Below, piece by piece: positions 1 to 7,453 of a DNA stretch of 64,000 bases. Within the stretch, counting starts at the first letter, position 1. Every line of letters begins with the position of its first letter. Position numbers and translations under genes: made by a program. The stretch covers positions 122,112-186,111 of the forward strand of contig JAJZES010000029.1 of NCBI GenBank assembly GCA_021845985.1, given 5' to 3'. The stretch is from Pseudomonadota bacterium (lineage in GTDB: Bacteria; Pseudomonadota; Alphaproteobacteria; Acetobacterales; Acetobacteraceae). The notes beneath the pieces are model-generated. The model searched no databases. It worked only from the letters and a program-made list of their open reading frames with translations, and was not told where the DNA came from.

Positions 1-43
1 GGGCGAGGCGTTCGGCCGGGGGCAGAGGGGTTTCGAGGGTCAC

Positions 44-58
44 GAACGGAACAAGAAC
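44..58. promoter_or_regulatory. Putative LexA (SOS) box
   Basis: GAAC, seven bases, GAAC: the direct-repeat form of the alphaproteobacterial LexA site (GTTC-N7-GTTC on the other strand). A third GAAC lies inside at 49-52. It ends one base before an ATG at 59, but that ATG lacks a ribosome-binding site, so the box may serve the gene left of the window or the methyltransferase at 245. Called from the motif alone. Confidence 0.45.
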
Positions 59-244
59 ATGAAACCGCCCGCCGGGGCAAGCGGCTTTTGTCGCGGCGGT
101 GGTGCGGCATGGCACCATCGCTCGCGTACGATTGATCATGCCATGCTAATTCAGGATTGGCAGGTGCGGCCGGCGGAGGACGTGCGGAGGACGCTTGACG
201 AATCGGCGTGTGCCTGTAGCGGTGGGGAATCAGGGGATCGGACC

Positions 245-904
245 ATGCGGACGCAACCGCAACCAAGCCCGGCAGCGGAACTTGTGGCCGCGGCCGACGG
301 GGCGAAATTCGCCTGCATCCTGGCCGACCCGCCGTGGCGGTTTGTCAATCGGACAGGCAAAATGGCGCCGGAGCACCGGCGCTTGTCGCGGTATGAAACG
401 ATGTCCTTCGATGATATTGCGGCGCTTCCGGTCCGTGGCGTTGCCGCGACTCCGGCGCATCTCTACCTGTGGGTGCCGAATGCGCTTCTGCCGTATGGCC
501 TGTCCACCATGCAGGCATGGGGCTTTGAGTACAAATCCAACATCGTCTGGCACAAGGTCAGAAAGGATGGCGGCTCGGACGGGCGCGGCGTTGGCTTCTA
601 TTTCCGCAACGTCACCGAGCTTCTGCTGTTTGGCGTGCGGGGCAAGAATGCACGTACGCTGGCTCCGGGACGCAGTCAGGTGAATCTGCTGGCGACCCGC
701 AAACGGGAACATTCACGCAAACCCGATGAGATGTACCAGATCATCGAAGCGTGCAGCCCAGGTCCACGGCTGGAGTTATTCGCCCGCGGCACCCGCCCCG
801 GCTGGGCCGCCTGGGGCAACGAGGCGGCGGAGTCCTACGCGCCGACATGGAAAACCTACGCGCACAATTCGGCGGCGCAACGCCGGCTCATCGCCGCCGA
901 GTAG
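245..904 (+). CDS. MT-A70 family DNA adenine N6-methyltransferase (restriction-modification partner)
   Basis: A 219-residue MT-A70 methyltransferase, predicted to transfer methyl from SAM to N6 of adenine in DNA. The catalytic DPPW motif is at residues 28-31, and conserved stretches follow: HLYLWVPNALL, NIVWHK, the FYFRNVTELLLFGVRG block and a C-terminal ELFAR. The ATG at 245 is chosen because a purine-rich GGGGAT precedes it; an in-frame ATG at 59 would add 62 residues of no recognisable domain. The stop is two bases from that of the convergent BglII-like endonuclease, so the pair reads as a type II restriction-modification system. M.MunI and related type II methylases are of this family. 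Base composition is lower in G+C than the flanking genes, which suggests transfer. The recognition sequence cannot be read from the sequence. Confidence 0.87.
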   Translation: MRTQPQPSPAAELVAAADGAKFACILADPPWRFVNRTGKMAPEHRRLSRYETMSFDDIAALPVRGVAATPAHLYLWVPNALLPYGLSTMQAWGFEYKSNIVWHKVRKDGGSDGRGVGFYFRNVTELLLFGVRGKNARTLAPGRSQVNLLATRKREHSRKPDEMYQIIEACSPGPRLELFARGTRPGWAAWGNEAAESYAPTWKTYAHNSAAQRRLIAAE

Positions 905-906
905 CT

Positions 907-1608
907 TCATTCTTCTCCCTCGTCCTCGTCGGCGACCGTCAGCCCTTGCCGTTTGGCGGCGGTCCCTGCTGCTTTCTCCGCAGCAATGCGGGTTCGCAGG
1001 GCGTCCAGGGCCACGGGGCCATCGTCCTCAAAATTAACCGGCCTGATGGCGAAGGTGAGTACGGGACAGCCGCCCCCGCCGCCGCCTTCCACCTTGGGCC
1101 ACAGCTTCTCATGGTGCGTTGTGGCTTTGCCGTACGACGCGCCCTTTCCGAAGCTCTTGAACAGCTCTTGCAATTCCCACGATCGGGTAATGATTATGCC
1201 TACCTGTATCGCCCTCAACTCAAACAGGAGCCTGAGGTTGTTCAGGTCCCGATCAAAAAACGGATCCTTGTTGTTCCACTCCATCTCCACTGCGACGCCG
1301 CCTCTGAGACAATCCACCGCGTGCGTCGGGCTGTCGGTCTTCGTTTCGTCCACCGTAATCGATGTAGCAAACCCCTTTTCCTGCCATCCCCTTGCGTAAA
1401 ACGCGCCGTCAATGCGGCGGCTGATCAGTGAGCGATTGCCGCCGCCAACCAATATCTCTGACTTGAGCAAGCGGAAGCTGCGAAGAACGTCCTGCACATC
1501 CTGCCATTCATTGGGGCACGCCGTGGCCAGTACCCCGGCCGCGTTCCGCCACTTCTTGACGTGGTATCTCTCGCAGATATCAGATGGCACGAGGTGCAGC
1601 GTGGACAT
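907..1608 (-). CDS. BglII/BstYI-like type II restriction endonuclease
   Basis: A 233-residue protein resembling BglII-family endonucleases, which cut double-stranded DNA at short palindromes. From the ATG chosen at 1608, D99-X8-E108-X-E110 (within HAVDCL and EMEWNNKD) has the spacing of the BglII catalytic D-X8-E-X-Q variant of the PD-(D/E)XK fold. The core is followed by NNLRLLFELRAIQVGIIITR, the usual conserved helix-strand of the family. The C-terminal 40 residues are charged and low in complexity. An in-frame start at 1797 would run through an antisense transposase remnant and is unlikely. It converges with the MT-A70 methyltransferase, and the lower G+C of both genes supports acquisition as a pair. 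The family call is good; the specificity is unknown. Confidence 0.78.
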   Translation of the reverse strand: MSTLHLVPSDICERYHVKKWRNAAGVLATACPNEWQDVQDVLRSFRLLKSEILVGGGNRSLISRRIDGAFYARGWQEKGFATSITVDETKTDSPTHAVDCLRGGVAVEMEWNNKDPFFDRDLNNLRLLFELRAIQVGIIITRSWELQELFKSFGKGASYGKATTHHEKLWPKVEGGGGGGCPVLTFAIRPVNFEDDGPVALDALRTRIAAEKAAGTAAKRQGLTVADEDEGEE

Positions 1609-1635
1609 CGGTTGATCATGTCGTGCCGCGGCCGA

Positions 1636-1770
1636 TTCGGAAAGAACCGGCACCGCGCCGCCGCCAGGAAGGGCAAGGCGCTCGGTCCGCGCAGCCTGAT
1701 CGCGGCGGACTTGATGATCCTGGCGGTCTATCGCCTGCGCTGGCAGATCGAACTGGCGTTCAAGCGAAGG
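1636..1770 (+). pseudogene. IS4-type transposase remnant (C-terminal fragment)
   Basis: The plus strand encodes a broken piece of an IS4-family DDE transposase. A stretch reading SLIAADLMIL runs straight into VYRLRWQIELAFKR, the YREK-region signature carrying the last catalytic Glu. In intact enzymes about 20-25 residues separate these parts, so there is an internal deletion. There is no N-terminal catalytic domain and the frame then enters unrelated sequence. It abuts the endonuclease start and marks the right edge of the restriction-modification patch. Confidence 0.7.
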
Positions 1771-1890
1771 CCGCACATCAGGTACCCCGCCCGTCACCCA
1801 TTTTGGCGCCTATGGGAAACCAGGCCGCGCCGGTTGGGGGGGCTTAGGCGGCGCTTGACTCGTGGGGGGTCGGCGGGGAATCGATGTCGC

Positions 1891-1905
1891 GAACAAATAG
1901 CGAAC
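1891..1905. promoter_or_regulatory. LexA box upstream of imuA
   Basis: GAAC-aaatagc-GAAC, a perfect alphaproteobacterial LexA site, ends nine bases before the imuA GTG start. imuA-imuB cassettes are classic SOS genes, so context strongly supports function. Bound LexA would cover the translation start region, implying a very short leader or a start point inside the box. Confidence 0.82.
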
Positions 1906-1914
1906 TGACAGGCC

Positions 1915-2727
1915 GTGGCATCCCCCCTCCCCTCTGCCCTGATCGGCGCCGGCGCCGCCGCGCTCGCCCCCGACGCGCATGGTGGCGTGGCGTTCGGCGC
2001 GGCGGCGGTGGCGGCGCATCTGCCGCCTTGCGGCATCGCCCTGGGGGCGCTGCACGAGGTGGGGGCGCTGCACGAGGTGGGGGCGCTGCACGAGGTGGGG
2101 GCGCTGCACGAGGTGGGGGCGCTGCACGAGGTGGGCGGGGGGGAGGCGTCGGGGGTGCTCGCCGCCGCCTTTGTCGCGGTGCTGCTGGGGCGGCTGCTGG
2201 GGCGGCCGGGCGAGGCGCGGCCGGCGGTGTGGATCGCCCGCATCGGCGATCTGCATCCGCCCGGCCTGCTGACTTATGGCCTCGATCCCGGCCGGCTGCT
2301 GCTGGTGCGCGGCGGCGACGATGCGGCGACGCTGGCCGCGGCGGAGGCGGCGCTGCGCACCGGCGGGGCGGCGGCGGTGGTGGCGGAAACCGCGACGCTG
2401 ACGCGGCTGGCGGCGCGGCGGCTGCATCTGGCCTGCCGCAGCCGCGGCAGCACCGGATTGGTGCTGCGGCGTGCCGCAACGGCGGCGAGCGAGGGCAACG
2501 CGGCGGCGACACGCTGGCAGCTCGGGCCGGCGCCGAGCGACACCGACGCCACCCGCCAGCCCGGCCCGCCACGCTGGCGGGTGGCGCTGACCCAGGCGCG
2601 CGGCGGCCGGCCGGGGGCGTGGCTGATGGAATGGCAGGCGGGAGAGAACGATGCGCCGCATGCTCTGCGTGTGGTTGCCGAACTGGCCGACCTGGCTGGC
2701 GGCGCGCCGCGGCGTCAGCACGCCTGA
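1915..2727 (+). CDS. imuA: ImuA, SOS mutagenesis cassette protein
   Basis: A 270-residue ImuA, a RecA-like accessory protein of the ImuA-ImuB-DnaE2 translesion mutasome. It reads GTG-first directly behind a LexA box. Family features are the early LHEV motif, the AAAFVAVLLGRLLGR helix, the VWIARIGDLHPPGLLTYGLDPGRLLLVR core and C-terminal WLMEW. The LHEV segment is expanded: five perfect GALHEV units occupy residues 44-73 where family members normally have one. The last 77 bases overlap imuB in another frame, indicating coupled translation. Functionality depends on whether the expanded loop is tolerated; the frame is intact because the unit is 18 bp. Confidence 0.85.
   Translation: MASPLPSALIGAGAAALAPDAHGGVAFGAAAVAAHLPPCGIALGALHEVGALHEVGALHEVGALHEVGALHEVGGGEASGVLAAAFVAVLLGRLLGRPGEARPAVWIARIGDLHPPGLLTYGLDPGRLLLVRGGDDAATLAAAEAALRTGGAAAVVAETATLTRLAARRLHLACRSRGSTGLVLRRAATAASEGNAAATRWQLGPAPSDTDATRQPGPPRWRVALTQARGGRPGAWLMEWQAGENDAPHALRVVAELADLAGGAPRRQHA
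2043..2132 (+). repeat. Five tandem 18-bp units in imuA (GALHEV x5)
   Basis: Five identical copies of an 18-bp unit beginning GGGGGCGCTG and ending CACGAGGT, each encoding Gly-Ala-Leu-His-Glu-Val. Sequence identity between copies shows recent slippage or unequal exchange. Copy number would be expected to vary between strains without breaking the reading frame. Confidence 0.97.
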
Positions 2728-4180
2728 GCGGCCCTTCGCCACGGTCGCCACGCAGCGCGGCCTGCGGGTGCTGGAGGCGGTGTGTCCGCTGGCCGAGGCG
2801 GCGGGGCTGGCGCCCGGCATGACGCTGGTGCAGGCGCGCGCCATCTGCGCCGGGCTGGAGGTGGCGGCGGCGGACCCGGCGGCGGAGCGCGCCGCGCTGA
2901 CCGCGCTGGCGGCGTGGTGCGAGCGCTACACGCCGCTCGCCGCCGCCGACCCACCGGACGGGCTGCTGCTCGACATCACCGGCTGCGCCCATCTGCTCGG
3001 CGGCGAGGCGGCGCTGGCGACCTCGCTGCAGCGGCGGTTGCTGGGCAGCCGGTTGGCGGCGCGGGTCGCGGTGGCGGGCAGCGCCGGTGCCGCCTGGGCG
3101 CTGGCGCGCATGCTGCCGGGCGGGACGCTGGTGCTGCCGGCGGGCGAGGAGGCGCGGGCGCTGGGACCGCTGCCGCCGGCGCTGCTGCGGCTCGACCCGG
3201 CGGCGGTGGCGGGGCTGCGGCGACTCGGGGTGCGCCGGATCGACGAGCTGGCGCGGCTGCCGCGGGGCGATCTGGCGGCGCGGTTTGGCGCCGGGGTGCG
3301 GCTGCGTCTGGATCGGGCGCTGGGGCTGGCGGCGGAGCCGCTGGTCTGGCCGCACCCGCCGGCGCCGTGGCGCGAGCAGCGCGGCTTCGCCGAGCCGATC
3401 GGCACGGCGGCGGATCTGACGCGGGCGCTGCACTGGCTGGCCGGGCGGCTCGGGGCGCGGCTGGCGGCGGCGCGGCTGGGCGGCACGCGCTTCGTCGCGG
3501 GCTTTCTCCGCGTCGATGGCGGGCGGGCGGAGATCGCGGTGGCGACGGCGCGGCCGGCGCATGACGCGGCCTATGTCGCCGGGCTGCTGGCGGCGAAGCT
3601 GGAGACGGTCGATCCCGGTTTCGGCGTCGAGGCGATGACGCTGGAGGCGGCGGCGACCGGGCCGCGGTTGGCGGAACAGGCGCGGCTGGATGGCGGCACG
3701 GCGGCGGCGGACGATGCGCTGGCGCGGATGGTCGATGCGCTGGTCAGCCGGGCAGGGGCGGACGCGGTGTGGCGCGCGGCGCCGGCGGGCAGCCATCTGC
3801 CGGAGCGCAGCCTGCTGCGACTGCCGCCGCTGTCGCCGGTGATGGCGCCGGATTGGGCGGCGGCGCTTGCGGCGCGGCGGCCGGTGCGGCTGCTGGGTCG
3901 GCCGGAGTTGCTGGAGGTGGTGGCGCCGCTGCCGGACGATCCGCCGCTGCTGTTCCGCTGGCGCGGCACGCTGCACCGGGTGCGCGCGGCGGCAGGGCCG
4001 GAGCGCATCGCCTATGAATGGTGGCGCCAGCCGGCACCGTCAGACCGCGAGGAGCGCGATCTGGTACGCGACTATTACCGGGTGGAGGATAGTGCGGGGG
4101 GGCGGTTCTGGCTGTTTCGCACCGGGCGGCAGAACGGCGCGGCGCACGCGCGGTGGTTTTTGCACGGCATGTTCGGCTGA
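2651..4180 (+). CDS. imuB: ImuB, catalytically inactive Y-family polymerase homologue
   Basis: A 509-residue ImuB, the hub of the SOS mutasome that bridges ImuA, the beta clamp and DnaE2. The N-terminus MLCVWLPNWPTWLA replaces the metal-binding IDMDAFY motif of active Y-family polymerases, and LLLDITGCAHLLGGE is the diagnostic ImuB palm motif. A helix-hairpin-helix-like region (LRRLGVRRIDELARLP) and a little-finger domain follow. The C-terminus RFWLFRTGRQ...ARWFLHGMF is typical and complete. It overlaps imuA by 77 bases and is presumably LexA-controlled from 1891-1905. Unlike the canonical cassette, no dnaE2 follows; the next gene is convergent and unrelated. Confidence 0.88.
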   Translation: MRRMLCVWLPNWPTWLAARRGVSTPERPFATVATQRGLRVLEAVCPLAEAAGLAPGMTLVQARAICAGLEVAAADPAAERAALTALAAWCERYTPLAAADPPDGLLLDITGCAHLLGGEAALATSLQRRLLGSRLAARVAVAGSAGAAWALARMLPGGTLVLPAGEEARALGPLPPALLRLDPAAVAGLRRLGVRRIDELARLPRGDLAARFGAGVRLRLDRALGLAAEPLVWPHPPAPWREQRGFAEPIGTAADLTRALHWLAGRLGARLAAARLGGTRFVAGFLRVDGGRAEIAVATARPAHDAAYVAGLLAAKLETVDPGFGVEAMTLEAAATGPRLAEQARLDGGTAAADDALARMVDALVSRAGADAVWRAAPAGSHLPERSLLRLPPLSPVMAPDWAAALAARRPVRLLGRPELLEVVAPLPDDPPLLFRWRGTLHRVRAAAGPERIAYEWWRQPAPSDREERDLVRDYYRVEDSAGGRFWLFRTGRQNGAAHARWFLHGMFG

Positions 4181-4188
4181 AAACAAAA

Positions 4189-4216
4189 CGCCGGGCGGGA
4201 TTGCTCCCGCCCGGCG
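4189..4216 (-). terminator. Rho-independent terminator between imuB and the Hint gene
   Basis: A perfect 12-bp G+C stem (CGCCGGGCGGGA with its complement) around a TTGC loop. Read on the minus strand it is followed by TTTTGTTTT, so it is a strong intrinsic terminator for the Hint-domain gene ending at 4225. It may also stop imuAB transcripts from the other side. Confidence 0.85.
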
Positions 4217-4224
4217 CTGGGGTG

Positions 4225-5226
4225 TCAGGCGGCTTCGGCGAGGGCGCCGAACAGGGCGACGGCGCGGGCGGCGAGGCGGCTGCGCGTGGCGGCCGGCACC
4301 TGCCGGCTGGACTTGGCGCGCGGATAGGCCAGTTCTTCCACCGCCGCGGGGACGACGCGGTCGGCCCAGTTGTCGAAGTTCATCTCTTCGCTGCCGTCGA
4401 GGAAGCTCTCGGTCGGCGTCCCCTCGGCGAGCAGAACCGAGTGGGTGTCGAGTTCGACATGGTAGTAGGTGAACAGGATCGGCGCATCGTGCTCGCGCAC
4501 GATGGAGGTGCCGTTGACCAGGGCGGCGGCATGCACCAGCACGCCATCGACCAGCATGGCATGGCCGGGGGAGACCAGCAGATCGCGCGCCGGGAGATTC
4601 TCGCCCAGCGCACCGGCCTTGATGCGCACCGGCAGCAGACGGACGGGATCGGCGAAGACGCGCGAGACGGTGGTGCGGCCGAGCCAGCGCACCGGCATGG
4701 CGCGACCATCGGCGGTGAGTACCAGCGAGCCGGCGGCGAGCGACTCGACCGGAACCTCACCGGCGGGAGTGGCGATCATGCTGCCGGCGAGGAAGCAACC
4801 GGGACCGTTATACCCGCCGCTGCTCGAAATCGTCCACTCACCGCTGCCGTTGGTGCCGGGCGGCGTGGTGACACTACCCCCAAGACTCTGCGCGGTGCTG
4901 GTCGTCGGGGTGTAGCCGGCGCCGGACGGGCTGTGCAGCGTGACGAGGTAATAATTGCCACTGCCATCGGTGACCACGAAGCCGGTCGTTGTGCCAAAAC
5001 CGTTGCTGGTATAAGTCACCGTGCCGACATAGGTGACAGTTCCGCTCAGGCCTGTGCCGCTGACCGTATCGACGGGGTCGGAACCGAGAATGCTGTTGGT
5101 GGCCGCGGTGGTCAGGCTCTTCGAGCCACCTGTGATACCCTCGCCCGACTTCAGATTGATGCCGGCAAGCGTGGTCGAGTTCAAATTCCAGACGTCGTAG
5201 CTGTCAGTATGAAACGCCGATGCCAT
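4225..5226 (-). CDS. Hint-domain protein with Ser/Thr/Gly-rich N-terminus
   Basis: A 333-residue protein. Residues 1-143 are rich in Gly, Ser and Thr with no signal peptide or transmembrane segment. From Cys144 a Hint_2 (hedgehog/intein-like) domain begins: CFLAGSMIATPAGEVPVESL, then PVRIKAGALGENLPARDLLVSPGHAMLVDG, and YYHVELDTHSVLLAEG with a closing ESFLDG. The family is abundant in Acetobacteraceae and other alphaproteobacteria, usually C-terminal in secreted or surface proteins. Autoprocessing at the leading Cys is known for Hint folds generally but unproven for Hint_2. A second, much larger Hint_2 protein is at 57240-61511. The gene stands alone, ended by a strong terminator; the cargo role of the N-terminus is unknown. 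Confidence 0.8.
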   Translation of the reverse strand: MASAFHTDSYDVWNLNSTTLAGINLKSGEGITGGSKSLTTAATNSILGSDPVDTVSGTGLSGTVTYVGTVTYTSNGFGTTTGFVVTDGSGNYYLVTLHSPSGAGYTPTTSTAQSLGGSVTTPPGTNGSGEWTISSSGGYNGPGCFLAGSMIATPAGEVPVESLAAGSLVLTADGRAMPVRWLGRTTVSRVFADPVRLLPVRIKAGALGENLPARDLLVSPGHAMLVDGVLVHAAALVNGTSIVREHDAPILFTYYHVELDTHSVLLAEGTPTESFLDGSEEMNFDNWADRVVPAAVEELAYPRAKSSRQVPAATRSRLAARAVALFGALAEAA

Positions 5227-5317
5227 TGTTTACCCCACCACCCGCGACACAAGATGACCATTCTTATCGCACAAGGCAGACATTGCCGTCAAGAATTTGT
5301 GCGGAGCACCATACGGT

Positions 5318-5926
5318 TCACGTTCCGATCGCACCTGCCCAGGGCGGCCGCGCCGCCTCGAAGCGGGCGATGTCGGCGGCATCGTCGGCGAGGCTGAGGC
5401 CGATCTCGTCCAGGCCCTGCATCAGCGCCCGCCGGCGATGCGCGTCGAGCGCGAAGCCGATCGGGCCGGCGGCATCGCAGGCCAGCGTCGTCGCCGCCAG
5501 ATCGACCGAGACCACCCGCCCCGCCATCGCCGCCGCCAGCACCCGCGCATGCCCGGCCCCGGCAAGCCGCAGCGGCAGCACCAGATTGCGCAGGCAATTG
5601 GCGTAAAATATCTCCCCGAAGCCGGGCGCCACGATGCAGGCGATGCCGAGATCGGCGAGCGCCCAGACGGCGTGCTCGCGGCTCGACCCACAGCCGAAAT
5701 TGTCCCCGGCGACCAGGATGCGCGCCCCCGTCCAGGGCGGCCGGTTGAGCACGAACTCCGGCCGCGGCGTGCCGTCGGCATGATAGCGGCGCTCGTGGAA
5801 CGCATGCCGGCCGAGGCCGGCCTTGTCCATCAGCAGCAGGAAGCGGGCCGGAAAGATCACGTCGGTATCAATGTCGGCCTCCGGCAATGGCGCCGCCACC
5901 GCCTCCAGCCGCGTCCAGCCGGTCAT
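5318..5926 (-). CDS. leuD: LeuD-type small subunit of isopropylmalate isomerase-like hydratase
   Basis: A 202-residue swivelling subunit of the aconitase superfamily that pairs with LeuC. Visible signatures are [63 protein letters not shown] and the C-terminal DEIGLSL segment, so it is full length. It overlaps leuC by four bases (ATGA). In leucine biosynthesis the pair converts 2- to 3-isopropylmalate. Here it ends a catabolic-looking operon with a lyase and hydantoinases and no leuA or leuB. A hydratase for another branched dicarboxylate (for example dimethylmaleate hydratase, DmdB-like) is therefore a serious alternative. Family certain, substrate open. Confidence 0.85.
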   Translation of the reverse strand: MTGWTRLEAVAAPLPEADIDTDVIFPARFLLLMDKAGLGRHAFHERRYHADGTPRPEFVLNRPPWTGARILVAGDNFGCGSSREHAVWALADLGIACIVAPGFGEIFYANCLRNLVLPLRLAGAGHARVLAAAMAGRVVSVDLAATTLACDAAGPIGFALDAHRRRALMQGLDEIGLSLADDAADIARFEAARPPWAGAIGT

Positions 5927-7326
5927 GACAGCGCCCGCACATCGACCAGATGGCCGGCGACGGCAGCGGCGGCGGCCATCGCCGGACTCATCAGATGGGT
6001 GCGCCCGCCGGCCCCCTGCCGCCCCTCGAAATTACGGTTGGAGGTGGCGGCGCAGCGTTCGCCGGGCGCCAGCCGGTCGTCGTTCATGGCGACGCACATC
6101 GAACAGCCGGCGTCGCGCCACTCGAAGCCGGCGTCGGTGAAGATGCGGTCCAGCCCTTCCGCCTCGGCGGCCGCGCGCACCGCGGCGGAACCGGGCACCA
6201 CCATGCCGCGCACCCGCGCGGCGACGCGCCGGCCGGCGACCACGGCGGCGGCGGCGCGCAAATCCTCCAGCCGGCCATTGGTGCAGGAGCCGATGAACAC
6301 GCGGTCGATGGCGACATCGGCCAGCGCGGTGCCGGGGGCGAGGTCCATGTAGGCGAGGCTGCGGCGCATCCGCGCGCGCCGCGCCGGATCGGCCTCGGCG
6401 TCGGGGTCGGGGACGCGGCCGGTGACCGGCGCCGCCTCCTCCGGCGTGGTGCCCCAGGTGACATGCGGCGCCACCGTGGCGGCATCGAGCGTCACCTCAC
6501 GCTCGAACACCGCCGCGGCGTCGCCCGGCAGGGCGCGCCAAGCGTCCAGCGCAAGCTGCCACGCCGCGCCGCGCGGCGCCATCGGGCGGCCCTCGACATA
6601 GGCGAAGGTGGTGTCGTCGGGCGCCACCATGCCGACCCGGCTGCCCGCCTCGATCGCCATGTTGCACAGCGTCATGCGCGCCTCCATCGACAGCGCGGCG
6701 ATCGTCTCCCCGGCATATTCCAGCGCATGCCCGGCCGCGCCGCCGACGCCGATGCGCGCGATCAGCGCCAGCACGAGGTCTTTCACCGCGACGCCGCGGC
6801 CGAGCCGGCCGTGCAGGGTGACGCGCATGCGCCGCTGCCGCGTCTGCCGCAGACACTGCGTCGCCAGCACCGATTCCGCCTCGCTGCTGCCGATGCCAAA
6901 GGCGATGGCGCCGAACGCGCCATGCGTGCAGGTGTGGCTGTCGCCGCAGACCAGCGTGACGCCGGGCACGGTGAAGCCGAGTTCCGGCCCGATGACATGG
7001 ACGATGCCGTGCCGCGCATCGCGCATCGGCACATAGGGGATGGCGAAGGCGGCGGCATTCTGCTCCAGCCGCGCCAGTTGCCGGGCGGCGAGGCCGTCGG
7101 GCAGCGGGCGGTCGCGATGCTGCGTCGGCACCGCATGGTCGGCGACGGCGAGATGCAGTTCCGGCCGGCGCACGCCGCGCCCGCGCGCCGCCAGCCCGGC
7201 GAAGGCCTGCGGGCTGGACACTTCCTGCACCAGATGGCGGTCGATGTAGAGCAGGTCGGCGCCATCGTCGTAGGTCTTGACGACGTGGGCGTCCCAGATC
7301 TTGTCGTAGAGCGTGCGGGCGGACAT
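5923..7326 (-). CDS. leuC: LeuC-type large subunit of isopropylmalate isomerase-like hydratase
   Basis: A 467-residue [4Fe-4S] hydratase subunit. Cluster ligands are Cys348 in FIGSCTNGR and Cys408/Cys411 in [20 protein letters not shown] and the early [17 protein letters not shown] motif are also typical. The ATG at 7326 ([12 protein letters not shown]) matches family starts; an upstream in-frame ATG adds 20 basic residues without homology. It is coupled to leuD by a four-base overlap. 127 bases separate it from the upstream lyase gene, so it is probably in the same transcript but could have its own promoter. With the neighbouring ICL/PEP-mutase enzyme it resembles the dimethylmaleate hydratase plus dimethylmalate lyase pair of nicotinate fermenters. 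Leucine biosynthesis remains possible. Confidence 0.87.
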   Translation of the reverse strand: MSARTLYDKIWDAHVVKTYDDGADLLYIDRHLVQEVSSPQAFAGLAARGRGVRRPELHLAVADHAVPTQHRDRPLPDGLAARQLARLEQNAAAFAIPYVPMRDARHGIVHVIGPELGFTVPGVTLVCGDSHTCTHGAFGAIAFGIGSSEAESVLATQCLRQTRQRRMRVTLHGRLGRGVAVKDLVLALIARIGVGGAAGHALEYAGETIAALSMEARMTLCNMAIEAGSRVGMVAPDDTTFAYVEGRPMAPRGAAWQLALDAWRALPGDAAAVFEREVTLDAATVAPHVTWGTTPEEAAPVTGRVPDPDAEADPARRARMRRSLAYMDLAPGTALADVAIDRVFIGSCTNGRLEDLRAAAAVVAGRRVAARVRGMVVPGSAAVRAAAEAEGLDRIFTDAGFEWRDAGCSMCVAMNDDRLAPGERCAATSNRNFEGRQGAGGRTHLMSPAMAAAAAVAGHLVDVRALS

Positions 7327-7453
7327 GGCGCGCGCTACTCCAGGCAGGCGCGAAAACCGCGCCGACCGCACGCTCCGCCGTCGCAAGGCGAGCGGCTCGG
7401 CGGGGGGGGTATGCGCAAGGTGCCGAACGCAGACGCCAATGTCTTCACCCCTG

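Noticed and set aside
59..244. N-terminal extension of the methyltransferase from the ATG at 59
   Set aside because: No ribosome-binding site, no homology in the 62 residues, and a better start with GGGGAT at 245.
2043..2132. CRISPR-like or mobile repeat
   Set aside because: Units are directly contiguous with no spacers and lie in frame inside imuA; it is a minisatellite.
1844..3976. A 710-residue minus-strand open frame opposite imuA-imuB
   Set aside because: The product is almost only Arg, Pro, Gln and Ala with no motifs; imuA and imuB on the plus strand are well supported.
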